This document shows positions 39,050-49,374 of a DNA stretch of 64,000 nt, piece after piece. How positions within the stretch are numbered: the first letter of the stretch is position 1; each line of letters opens with the position of its first letter. The stretch covers positions 29,304,827 to 29,368,826 of the forward strand of contig OY783196.1 of the NCBI GenBank assembly GCA_963678675.1, given 5' to 3'. Source of the DNA: Xiphydria camelus (Eukaryota; Arthropoda; Insecta; Hymenoptera; Xiphydriidae). The notes beneath the pieces are model-generated. The model worked only from the letters and a program-made list of their open reading frames with translations, was not told the DNA's origin and did no database searches. The translations under genes were made by a program, and so were the position numbers.

Positions 39050-40330
39050 GAGAAGCGTTTAATTATGGCTTCAAAGGCACAGAGGCGTCTCCCGAGAGCA
39101 CGAATGCAAGTGTGGCGAACGAAATGTGAGCTCGCCAACTCGTGGCGGAGCGTTTCGTCCCGGAGTCGGCCCGTGGACTCGTCAGTAAGGCTAGGCCGAC
39201 TCCTGCCTTGGACGCTGTGTGGTCCTCCGTGAGAGACGGGCAGTTGCGGTCTTATACAGTAACTTGCCCGTTGTCGGACCACTAACGAGAAGCCGAGAGT
39301 CGTGGGCCGGATTAGGGATGTGTGCGATTTAAATCGATTCTTCAAAAGATCGATTTTTTTTTTCGAAAAATTGCGATTTTTGGATCGATTCTTTGTTTGG
39401 ATCGATTCTTTACTAGCGAAATCGATTCGCATTTTTGCCATTAAAACATGTTTTTTGAAATAATTAAATACAAAAATAAAGAAAGGAAAAATTCTTCTAA
39501 TGATAAAATTACGAGTACGGTATTTGAATACTTAAATGTGAAGTTAAGTTCAGATGAATTGAAAAGATTATGACCGATAAGGAGGGAAATCGCTAGATCT
39601 TTCGAAATTCGAATAATAACGTAAACTTTCATTATTGAAGCCTTTGGTAAGATTAGCCCTGTCCTAGCGTTCTCTAACCTCTCTACGTGTGTTGTTATTA
39701 ACATTCTTCCATTCGATAATTTTTTTTTAAAATGGATTTTCTTTAAATCGATTCTTTTGTGTCGATTCAATTCAAAATTGCTCCATGAATGCTTCATTCG
39801 ATTCAATCTCGAGAATCGATTCTTTTTGAAGAATCGCACATCCCTAGGGCCGGTAGCTGCAGAGTCGATGGCCGAGAGGGTCGGCGCCACACAAGGAAGA
39901 CAAGAATAATGATACTAGTAATAATAATAGTAGTGATGATAATAATAGCGCCGATGATAGGTAGTAGAAGTAAATGCTGTAAAGGAAGGTTGAGAGTAGT
40001 GATATATTGTAAATAATAAAAGAATTGAAAGTAACTGGTAAAGGTAAAAGTCAAGCACGCAGTAAGCAGTGGACGAAATAAAAGAAAACTGTGCAGAAAC
40101 AAGCAAGAGTAAAAGCACTTTGTAAGTGGTAAGAGAACTAAGCGTATAACTGGTAAAAGTAAAAATACGTGGTATCAGTGTGGTAAAAGGACACCATGCA
40201 GAAAAAAAAAACCGCGAAGGCTAAAAGTAGCTCGTTGAAGTAAAACTAAAATATTAAAAGAAATTACAAACGGCAGTGTTGGGCAAAAAAAAAGCAAAAA
40301 TACACTGTAAATTGTAAAAGAAGTTGAGGA
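39050..40330 (+). other. Unidentified repeat-like unit carrying the hAT element
   Basis: Outside the hAT insertion this stretch has an inverted pair ggagtcggcc / ggccgactcc (39168-39206). It runs into an A/G-rich tail with repeated taataatag and ggtaaaagtaaa motifs from 39905 onward. A structured 3' region followed by an A-rich tail resembles the 3' end of a non-LTR retrotransposon, but I see no reverse-transcriptase coding. Limits are approximate. Confidence 0.3.
39313..39846. mobile_element. hAT-like non-autonomous element, 534 bp, with 8-bp target duplication
   Basis: Ends TAGGGATGTGTGCGATT and AATCGCACATCCCTA, followed inward by paired cgattcttcaaaa / ttttgaagaatcg. Flanking direct repeat gggccgga (39304-39311) / gggccggt (39847-39854), 7 of 8 identical, with one extra T at the left junction. 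TAGGG-type ends and 8-bp duplications are typical of hAT transposons. The minus-strand reading frame across it (39890-39441) has no intact transposase motif. Confidence 0.82.
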
Positions 40331-40470
40331 ATGAGACGAGGAGATTAAATTGGACGAAGCTTACAAAGTCAATCGGCTCCTCGGTAAATGACGCGATCTC
40401 GCAGGCGATCAGAAGTGCCATTTTCACATTTACAACCGCTTTTCTCAGTACAACCCACTTCGTGTCGTTC

Positions 40471-40490
40471 CGCGCGCGCGCGCGCGCGCG
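40471..40490. repeat. (CG)n microsatellite
   Basis: Ten CG units; a second array lies at 41922-41942. Confidence 0.95.
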
Positions 40491-41921
40491 TATACGATAT
40501 ATAAAATTCCCGGAGTGTTTGCGTCCGCGACGAACTTTCCCCCGATTCCTTCGCGACGTCCGCGCTTGCATCGAGAGCCTCTATAGTCATTTCGCCGCGC
40601 CGTTAAAGCGCGCGATGATAAAAGCCACGTAAGTGGGGTTCGATCGCCAACGGGACAATAACCGCGAGCGCGCAGCATCCCGAGGTACGATCTCTCTTTC
40701 CTCGGGTATATAACGCTCACGTTAAATTCGATTCCTTCGCCCCGCGAGCCGGCACGGCGCAAAGTTATTTTCCCTCCCGACCGTGAAAAATACATTTCGG
40801 CCGCGGAAAATACCCGCGAATGTGCCCACTCCCCTCCGCGTTTCTCCCTTGATCGATGCCCGCGCTCGACGTGTCCGATTATCCCCGCCGCGGAACATTT
40901 TGCCAGATAAAGGACGCTCATTCGAAAGTCGTTACATTCGCGTCGAGGAGAGTCGGCCTCTTTAGCGCCCTCGTCTCTCGCCGTCTTCTACCGCGCGGAT
41001 TTCAAAGCCCCCGGCGAAAAATGTTTTTGTACCTTCCGACATCCGCTGGAGAGGTGGAAAACGCGCCGCCTCCGTATCCGATCGCGAGGCCTCTCGGCAC
41101 CTACTACACGAAAAGTCGACCGCTATCCGCGCGTGTACGTGGAATTTTGCCTGTCGCTCCGCGCCCTTCGCGTTTCCGCCGGAGGGGTGACGTCGCTTAT
41201 CCGTGTTCTTTTCTTTCTTCCGTCGTTCTTTCTCCATCGCACCTTTTCTGGTTTTTTTTTTGCCATAACGATACGGGACGATCGCTCAGCATCTCGTCGT
41301 GAGAATAAGACTTTTCGCAAGACTATCCGACGATTTCTCGGATCTCAGGACACAGCACAAAGTCGGTTAAATTTATAATGAATTTATTCTCGGTTCTCTC
41401 TTTCCCTCGATTTTCTCATTTTCCCCCATTGAACTTACCCCCTTCTTCTCGTGCGAGTGCAGCGCCTACATACATAGGTGCCTTATCCCGGAAGAAGGTC
41501 TCCCTTGCGAAACTTTCCCGGCAAAGTTCGGCGCTCGCAGACGAGGGACTTATATAAAATAAAGGACCCTTAATGCGGCACTTAACCCTGATAACGACAT
41601 TACACACGGTGCGACTCGATATTGCGGAGTCCTCTTATCGCGTCGCGCAGCAGGTCGCGAGTGGAGTTCGGCGAAGGGGTGGCGAGAGGATTTCTGGGGC
41701 GGGCAGACGCGACGCGGCCCGGGCGACTTCTTTTGAAAGGGAAACAAAAATCGACGTCGTAAAGCGGAAAGTAATTTTTGCAATGCTCCGCGACGGCAAA
41801 TATGTACCCCCCCCCCCCCCCTCGCCCGTACAGGTGCGTACGCACCTATAGGTACGCCGGGACGCCCTCGTAAGCTCGAGGCGTTTTGCCCCGCGCGATG
41901 AGAGTTTGCAGATCTGAAATA

Positions 41922-41942
41922 CGCGCGCGCGCGCGCGCGCGC
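41922..41942. repeat. (CG)n microsatellite
   Basis: Ten CG units, potential Z-DNA former. Confidence 0.95.
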
Positions 41943-42258
41943 CGGGAAAGGGGAATTCGGACGGGGGAATGTGTGCGCTGTAACGAAACTCGCGGTAGCA
42001 CGGCGTATATAATACCCCGGTGGAAGCTAATATGGGCTCGCGGAGAATGTCGGGGCTTCGCGGAAAGCGTGGAAAATAAAATTGCATATTCATGGGATAC
42101 GCTCGGCAGGTGGGTATATCTGGGCGCGCGTATACATATGTGAGTTGCGTTTGACTTTGAGCGTGCGTATCGATGTCTGGGTACGGTCGAGGGCTTGTAC
42201 TCGGGCCCCGGCGAGCGCGTGTTGAATAATTGCGTGTATTGAATTTCGATTCGATCTA

Positions 42259-42711
42259 TTCCGAACGTTTCTGGGGGATTGCTCTGAATGGGAACTTCTC
42301 GTTGGATATGCACGACGTTGCGAGGAGTTTCTATACGTACAATGAATTTAGAAGTAAAGAGAACGCATGATATGAGTACGACGAGAGAAAAAATTGCTAG
42401 TGTAAAAAAAATGTTTCATAAATTAGGAACGTATAATCTTACAAAATTTTGAGAATACAGGTTCTCGCGATCGAAGAATATATATTCTTGATTCTCGAGA
42501 CTAGATTCAAGAATTTATTCTTGATTCGAGAATAGATCGAAGAATTTATTTCGAACGTTTTTGGGGGGGATCGCTTTGAATGGGAACTTCTCGTTGGATA
42601 TACACTACGTCACGAGGAGTTTCTACGCGTAAAATGAATTTGAAATTAAAAACGCATGATGTGGGTGCACTGAGAAAAATAATTGGTTAGTGTCAAACAA
42701 ATGTTTTTCGA
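42259..42711. repeat. Tandem duplication, 290-bp offset, spanning an element end
   Basis: 42259-42420 and 42549-42711 share cgaacgttt.tggggg, gaatgggaacttctcgttgg, cgaggagtttcta and aaaacgcatgat. Both run on into the left end of a family-F element, so flank and element were copied together. Confidence 0.75.
42381..42547. mobile_element. Family F, copy 3, truncated
   Basis: Left end gagagaaaaaattgctagtg, then aatgtttcataaatt. The rest is shortened to repeats of aagaatttattcttgattcg. No right terminus before the second duplication unit begins. Confidence 0.55.
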
Positions 42712-42961
42712 ATGTAGAATATATCTATGATTTTATAAAAGTTAGAAAATTGAGATTTTTCATCGAAAAAAATATGTATTGTTGATTAAGGAATACCGCG
42801 TGGAAACGAGAATTTTTTCTGTGCAAAAAAAACAATTATTCGAGTCTACCAAATGTTTTCTTGTGCGAAGAAAATCATGGTTTTGATCCTGAAATTATGT
42901 CGTATTTTTTATTGAAAACACATTTTTTTTTGACCGCAGCAATTATTTCTCTCACACAATG
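42668..42961. mobile_element. Family F, copy 4
   Basis: Left CACTGAGAAAAATAATTGGT, right caattatttctctcaca. Interior aaaatcatggttttgatcct corresponds to the ggttttcttcgcg region of copy 1 in inverted form. Confidence 0.7.
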
Positions 42962-43100
42962 AATATGAAATCACCAATATTTTATATTTCCTTTGAGATA
43001 TCAATCTACGTGTAGTAGCCCTGCTTTTTGTAATCAGTGTAAAGAAATAGATGAGATGGGGTGGTCGAGCGGTCGATTTCGAAGAGTTCCTTATCGATAC
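42962..43100. repeat. Repeat family S, partial copy 3
   Basis: Matches 4690-4790: tcaccaatattttat, tttcctttgagatatc, gatgagatggggtggtcgagcggtcgat. Abuts family-F copy 4 directly, suggesting insertion of F into S. Confidence 0.6.
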
Positions 43101-44935
43101 TTAACGTCTCCTGCGAAGGCAATTCGAATTGCCCGTCAGGCTCGTCCGTTCGAAAGAGGGCACTGATATTTTCGCCTCTTTGTCTGGCACGAAACGTTCC
43201 TTCGAGACGTCAGACGTCGAGAAATTGAACGAGAATTTCCGCGATGCGAAAATCCGGCCGCTCTCTCGATCGCGGAACGGTCGGAGGACGGCGGCGCCCC
43301 GGCGGCGTCTCTTTGTTTATTCTTTCCGCGGATTTCAGCGGACGAGGAGATCAAAGGTCGAAGTCGCAACCGAAGCTGCTCCGCTTCGAAACGATCTGTA
43401 ATTTGGTTCAGTTCGACGGGGCAACGGCCCGTGTGTCACGTTCGAATTCTCGGGAGAGAGGATTAAACTAAAGCCTTTTTCTCCTCTGGATTGGAGCTCT
43501 GCCGCGCGATGTGTCGCTCTGATTTCGTATTGATCGAGTCGGTTCCGAAATCGAGGGCAAATTTCGCATCCGAGTATCTGTTTGCAGGTGCGCCGGTCGA
43601 TTGATCGTTTCGAAGCACGCGCTACTGATACACGGTTACACAACTTTGTCGACCCTTCGTGTAATTCGGTTGGACGTTCAATTTTGAAAATTGCATCAAA
43701 ATCCCCGAGCCGGAAATGACATTTCGCAATTGCTTTTCAATGTGGATATCGCGCTGTTGAATTGGAACTAACATCGCTGGAAATTGGATGCGCTAAATCG
43801 GTCGGTTCTTTATACGGATTTCGAGCTGACGATTTAACTGTGCCAATTATCGCGCTTTTATTACTTCAATGCAACAGTCGACTCTTACATTTTTTTTTTC
43901 AACCAAGTCTATACGAATTCTTCGTAAGATATTACGTTATCTTACGGAATGTCTGAAATGTATATTGCATTTCGAGCAGAACATATTCGTATGTAAAATG
44001 CGAGTGGGAATATAAAACGTCGTATTATCCAATGAAGATTATCTCGTCTCCGCGTCAAGTGCGTAGGACGATTTAATTATTTCGTGATTCAACGTATATA
44101 ATTATACCAAAGCTATATACGTAATAGCGCTCCGGCCATTGGATAGCGCTTCGCTCTCATTTAAATAATATAAATGATTCCGTGGCACGTAATCAATAAA
44201 ATGTTTCCTTGTTAATGAAATTACTCGACGAATTCCCGTCGCACTATCATTCTCGAACGTCCTTATTCACGTTGTAAATAATTAAACCGTCCGATATATA
44301 TATACCCCGCCTTCGCGTCAAGAATTTCAAGTCCTATCCGTTGGAAACGACGACGCGGGAAATTGCAGGCTCGACCGAACCACGGGCACGGATAAGATCG
44401 CCGTTTAAAGTTCTGACCACGTCTCGTCGATTAGGGAGTCCGAGGACTTTACCGTCGTCTTCCGTCGCTGCGTGTATTCGCGGACTCTCCCGCCGCAGAT
44501 CGGATATATAAATGATATTGGCGAGCGCGAAGGGCGGGAGCGCGGGACATTGGAGAACGAGGGAAAAGTATAGGAGTAACAGTCAGAGCGAGGCGGACCG
44601 ATCGTCATAAACTTGATATACAGCGCGAGCGGCGACAACGTGATAAAATCAAAATTACACGTCACCGCACTCCTCCATTGCGATCGACGGGGACGACGTT
44701 AAATTACAACCCTTCGGCGCGTATTCTCCTTTGACCCAAGGACCTCGTAGGACCTCGTTCCCGGTCGTACTCCGCCCACGACGCGACGACTTTGTGAAGC
44801 CTGCGGATTAACGCGATTCGCTGCGTTCGTTCCTCGATTTGAATGTCCGAAAAAAAGAGAAATTCTTTGAGAAAAATAGGAGTTATTTTTTCAATCACAT
44901 CCGAAAGAAAGATTCCTTTGGCTACGATGATTCGC

Positions 44936-45192
44936 GCCGAGAAAATAGTTTATTTGTAGTTATTAAATATTCGTTTACATATGGCGAAATAAACATTTTA
45001 TCGGATCAAGTACATATTCATTATCATTAACTATTACGATATTTATTGGGTACAATTAAATTCGTTCAGGCAATCATTTGAGTGAAATTAATATTTAATA
45101 ATTAACATATATTTTCTCGTCCTAACGAAATATTTATTTCGCCGTATTTTAAATTACATTTATTAACTATTAATAAGCTGTCTTCTCAGTGC
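44936..45192. mobile_element. Palindromic element with CCGAGAAAA / TTCTCAGTG ends
   Basis: Left gccgagaaaatagtttattt and right complement of gcactgagaagacagcttat. The arms share agttattaaata.. and ggcgaaataaa.at. About 257 bp, AT-rich, no ORF. Confidence 0.75.
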
Positions 45193-45733
45193 GTATCGTC
45201 GATATAGGTACAAGGTATATGTATGTAGGTACAGCGTTTCCATTCCTTGTATTGCGCGCGAGGCGCGCGCGTCAAAGTAAATTGCGTACAAACTTCGCGC
45301 TACCGCGAAGCTCCGAGTAGAAGACAAATTCCGTATCAAAGTAAATACCGGAAAGAAACGGAGAGAGAGAGAGAAAAGACATGTGCAGTATGTATGGGGC
45401 AAGGAATGCACGCACCTATACTCATACGCGACTGTCTATACTTCGCGGGTTAGAGAAACTGCATCTGGAAGGTCATTCAAGTTGTCTAGTAAAAAGTTCC
45501 CATAAAATATCTTTATATACCAACATTACCGAGGAGAAAGATATACGACGCAAACGTCGACTAGGACGCGCGTCGCTCGGCGACAGGATTTATCAAGCGC
45601 AAAGCTGTGCGATGTAAACCACATTTTCCACCTCTCGTAAGAAAGTGTTAAAAATCCTCTGATTCTTTCCTATTAATTTACGTACTTTCTCGTAGATATT
45701 GTTCATAGACGAATAGATGAACGATAAAGTGAC

Positions 45734-46134
45734 AGGGTAATCCGAAGCGAATTGGATCATAAATCTATTTTTTTAAATCGTCCCACGCGGAAAAGTTCTA
45801 TATAATTTGTATACGCGGTCCATATGTGGATTTGGTCATATATGAATTTTATATGATGTTCGTATTAACCATACAAAGACTATATTTGGATTTTTAAATG
45901 TTTGTATAATCCATAATATAGCCTGTATATGGTTAATATCGAAATCATATGTAATCCATATATGACCAAATCCGCATATGGATCACATACAAAATACATA
46001 GAACCGCCCGGAGTCTTGAAAATGAGTATTTTGATCGTTCGTATTTCTCCAACGAAGTAATACGAGCAATCGAAATGTTCATTTTCACGATTTCAGAAAT
46101 ATAGATCTATGATCCGATTCGCCTCGATCTACCC
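45734..46134. mobile_element. Family H, copy 2, interrupted by a family-G element
   Basis: Left part agggtaatccgaagcgaatt-ggatcat and right part ending gatccgattcgcctcgatct-accc are the two arms. The 230-bp G element at 45781-46012 separates them. Confidence 0.78.
45781..46012. mobile_element. Family G, copy 4, nested in family H
   Basis: Ends cccacgcggaaaagttctat and complement of ctccgggcggttctatgtat. Arms: atatgtggatttggtcatat, ttaaccata; centre ggatttttaaatgtttg. Confidence 0.85.
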
Positions 46135-46704
46135 AAAGTGGAAGGATAAAACGCTCTAACTAAAATCTCTTTCAGGTGCAGTCAACTGCAAGATCGACCG
46201 CAATCGGGCATCCAAGGGTGAGTGCGTACACAAGTTACACGATATTATTATCACAGATATCGACGAGCCGCCGATGACTCTCACCCCCACCTCGGCGTTA
46301 CAACTTTTTAAAAGTACACGTAACACTCTTGGCTCGAATTTCCGCCGCGCGTTCGTCGCCGCGCCACCGCTTCTTTATCGTTATGTTGTTCGCCGTCGTT
46401 ACACCTCGCGTTTAGCCCGTTTAATATCCCGCGCGGGAGATAGGTATTTTACGAGCTTCGTAAAACGCGCGAGATCCCCCCGAATTTTCACGGGGGAGGA
46501 ATCAACGCGCGCGCCACGCCGGCCTCCGCGGTTCGGGTGCGATATTTCCCAAGAATTTTCCAACGAGAACTTACGACTGTAAATGAGAAAAGTTTCGCGC
46601 GGGAGACAACGCGCGGGAGCTGCAAGTCGTCGGGGAAGTTTCGCCGCGTCGAGTTTTAGTGGATAACTATTTCCGCGCGAGATGCGTTCGGATTACGGTG
46701 GGGA

Positions 46705-46722
46705 GGGGGGGGGGGGGGGGGG
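46705..46722 (+). repeat. G homopolymer
   Basis: Run of 18 G just after ggtgggga. Confidence 0.95.
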
Positions 46723-48264
46723 TAGGAGTCGTTCGCTCTCGTGCTCGGGGTTTGACGCGCGCCCGGGCGGAAGCATTCGCACCTCGGGGAATGTCCCGCG
46801 CGCTTCGGCGTCACGCGAGTGTGGTCGCAAACAGTCGCCCCTTTTTTCTCTTTGCCGGGCCTTTCCCTCGTTTCCAGCTGGCGACACGTGCATCGCGCGC
46901 GCGTGCAGCGAGTCGGGAATGCACGAAAAGAGAGGGAGCCGGACCGTATTCGTATACGCTTTGCGAACAGCGCTTTGATCGGCGATTGTCCTCTCGATTG
47001 CGAGCGCTTGGTCGACGTTTGCGCGTTTCTGCTGCAATAGCCGTACAAGTGACGCGGAAGTAAGTCTCTCAGTAGGCATTTTGCGTGCATTTTAAGTCAT
47101 AACGGGGCAATAACGGCACTTGCCGAGGTGAACTCGCCGTTTCTCCGATACAATTGGCGACACGCGAGAATTCAATTCCTCGAAAATGGGTACACAATAG
47201 CGGCGCGTTTCTCGGTACGAGTTTATTCGAACCGCGAGTTCGCGTAGATACCGCAAAATAGAGTGCAGTCCTAAATAACTTTCTCGCCACGGGCGATCGA
47301 CGGTGCGCGGGAATATTTACGAGTCGCTCGTCCATTTTCACGGATATTCCCGGAACGCGGCTGTGTTTGCATATTTACATACTTCCCGCGCAAACGTTTT
47401 CGATAAATACGCCGTCGAGGTAATGGGGAATTAATCGGCCGGACTGACTCTTACGCTGAATCCGTCGTGTGCAGTCTTTGGAGAAGTTTCCGCGGGGTTG
47501 TTGTTTCCCCTTTCGGTCGGACCGAGCGATATCCCTCTCGGCGAGACGCGTGCGAAATTTCATCTCGACTCGCCGTTTTCGCGCGCTTCCGAGTTTCAAC
47601 GCGGCAGTTTCGAGACGGCGACGGACGCCGCACCGCGACGTCTGATTAAAGTTTCCGCAAATCTGCCGCTCGAAATCTTTCGGGCACCTATAACTCTCCA
47701 TCGCGTCGATGGAATTCTCGAGGAATTCTATCGACGGAGTTTAATCTTATTTGGAAAAAGTACAGGCACCTAAGAGCAAGGGGAAATAGAACGTCAAAGG
47801 TGCGCGGAAATACGAAAGGCGATTTTCAATTTGCCCCCCCCCCTCCCCCCCTCCCCCCCCACGCAAATTCGTTAGGAGGTCAATCGCTTCGCTGTTCCAG
47901 TTAAGCCTCCGTTCTGCGCGCGCGCCTACAATTTACGACGTCGCGAGCCCCGGCATAAAAGACTACCTACATCAAAGGATCTCATTACACCTTCCACGCG
48001 TATATATCTATACAGAACGCGAAGTACACGCGGGAGAGCTTAGAACGGCGAAGTAAATTTTCCCGAAAGAGGGAATAGGGAACGGTATAATATGAAACGT
48101 TATATCCGCGTAATACGTATATACGTAAACATATCTGCGTGGAAAATTGGAAATAGAGAAAAAAAAAGACGGAGATAGAGATGGAAGACGAATCGGCCCC
48201 TACCTATCGGACGATAAAAACTCAAACGACTATTCGAACACGCGACAGCACGACATCGTAATAT

Positions 48265-48450
48265 ACTGAGAGAAGAATGTAGTACATTTACTAAATCGGT
48301 GGTTACGGGTGGGGAATGCACAGATCTGGTTTTTTGGACTTATAATTAACTGGAATTAACTACAGCCTGTTTCTTTGAAATAGCCATTAATCGTTGTAAC
48401 CAAATTTATTAATCGGAGCAACCAATTCTGCATTTCCCCCTGCCCCTAAA
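48265..48450. mobile_element. Family E, copy 2, right end lost
   Basis: Matches 32111-32300: actgagagaagaatgtagta, tggggaatgcacagatctgg, ggaattaactacagcctgtt, aattctgcatttcccc. Diverges before the expected tttttctcagtg end; family-G copy 5 starts 30 bp on. Confidence 0.7.
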
Positions 48451-48627
48451 GTGTACCAGGAAATCTTTCGATTTATCGATCCAGGCGGAAAAGTTCTATA
48501 TATTTTATATATATATATATATAATTCATATGTGGTTGTGGTCATACATGGATTATAATATACGATTTCTTTATTAGCCATGCAAGAACTATACACAGAT
48601 TTTTAAATGTTTGTATAATCCATATCT

Positions 48628-48864
48628 AGGATGCTCGGGAAAAAGAGTACAAGTCGAAAAATGGTATTGCTCAGAAAACACCTTTATTTGTTTATATTGA
48701 AACACAAACTGTTGAAAAAATGCATAAAATGAAAATAACACTTCTCATAAGAACCGTTAAATGCATGTAGCACACAAATATCTCTAGGAAAGCAGAAGAA
48801 AATTGTAGAATCTCATATTGACCATTTTTTGATTTATACTCTTTTTCCCGGGCACACACATCCT
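48628..48864. mobile_element. Nested MITE N1 in family-G copy 5
   Basis: Ends aggatgctcgggaaaaagag and complement of aggatgtgtgcccgggaaaa; arms continue to agta.aa.tc.aaaaa.tgg. Both edges read CTAGGATG / CATCCTAG, compatible with a TA target. Interior holds no ORF. Confidence 0.8.
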
Positions 48865-48910
48865 AGATATATAATCCTTATATGGTTAATACAGAAATCA
48901 TACATAGTCC

Positions 48911-49069
48911 ATATCGCACCGCCGGAAGAACAATGACGCAAGTGCAAATTTAGAAATTTCTTAATTAAACCCCTCAATAATCTTAAAACTCATTTTCAAG
49001 ACCATTCAGGGGTTTCTTAAAAAATTTCAAAATTTGCACTTGCGTCATTGTTCTTCCGGAGGTGCGATA
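48911..49069. mobile_element. Nested MITE N2 in family-G copy 5
   Basis: 48-bp arms with two mismatches: atcgcaccgccggaagaaca, atgacgcaagtgcaaattt, complemented at 49022-49069. TA at both junctions (ccaTA / TAtacc overlaps). The close match of the arms indicates a young insertion. Confidence 0.88.
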
Positions 49070-49283
49070 TACCTATGACCAAACCCCACATTTGGATTGT
49101 ATAGAAAATATGTCGAATTGTTTCCCCCGGGAAGGTGGATCTACGACATCTATATCGGCGATTCAACACCACCAAGTGCGCAAAATCTTACATCCCAGCT
49201 CGACGTATCGCGTATCACCCTCATTTCGCGCGAACGCTCCGCGCGGTAAAACACACGACTCCGCTAGTTACGTAAGTGCTCAC

Positions 49284-49374
49284 CTTCGTGCGGTACCAAC
49301 GGCAACGGATGTAGCGGTGAGCCGGCAGCCAGCCAGACACATGCCAGCAGCACTCCGAACATTTTTAACCCCAT
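49284..49374 (-). CDS. Exon 1: start codon and signal peptide of the ADAM10-like protein
   Basis: The minus-strand ATG at 49374-49372 is preceded directly by an in-frame TAG, so it is the first possible start; a second in-frame ATG follows four codons later. The 30 full codons begin MGLKMFGVLLACVWLAAG, a short basic n-region and hydrophobic core typical of a signal peptide, with likely cleavage after Ala-Ala-Gly or nearby. A proline/leucine-rich segment ending V-P-H-E follows. The exon ends at a strong donor (GAAG|gtgagc), leaving one G in the split codon. That phase joins exon 2 to give GCC (Ala). The link to exon 2 rests on strand, phase and the expected order (signal peptide, then prodomain), not on a transcript. 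The bases just before the ATG read ttctccgtctgttcggcgtag, so an acceptor within the 5' UTR is possible and the true first exon may lie further right. Confidence 0.75.

Larger units (their letters stand above)
48480..49132. mobile_element. Family G, copy 5, carrying two nested MITEs
   Basis: Left end ccaggcggaaaagttctata, right end ggattgtatagaaaatatgt-cgaattgtttcccccggg. Removing 48628-48864 and 48911-49069 leaves a normal G element of about 255 bp. Its right end is about 150 bp from the exon 1 donor. Confidence 0.85.
26255..49283 (-). other. Intron 1, repeat-rich, about 23 kb
   Basis: Long first intron between the signal-peptide exon and the prodomain exon. It holds most of the palindromic elements in the window, a hAT-like element and several nests. 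Stretches over 300 bases in which I recognise nothing: 30340-31900, 32350-33560, 35360-38270, 40340-42250, 43110-44930, 45200-45730, 46140-48260 (except candidate exons and homopolymers). Confidence 0.65.
20437..49374 (-). other. ADAM10-like (Kuzbanian family) metalloprotease gene, 5' part
   Basis: Span from the first coding base of exon 1 to the end of exon 3; the gene continues beyond the left edge. Three exons on the minus strand join in phases 1 and 2, and exon 3 ends in phase 1. They give a continuous 122-residue N-terminus: signal peptide, then a prodomain with the ADAM10 landmarks Y-V-R-H-Y (37-41), R-A-R-T-R-R (55-60), R-D-T-x-L-F (90-95) and D-T-S-H-V-Y-T-G (112-119). ADAM10-class enzymes are type I membrane sheddases; in flies they cleave Notch and other surface proteins, and the prodomain acts as chaperone and inhibitor. 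Whether this is the kuz or the kul orthologue cannot be decided from the prodomain alone. No zinc-binding HExGHxxGxxHD exon was found in the window. Confidence 0.85.
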
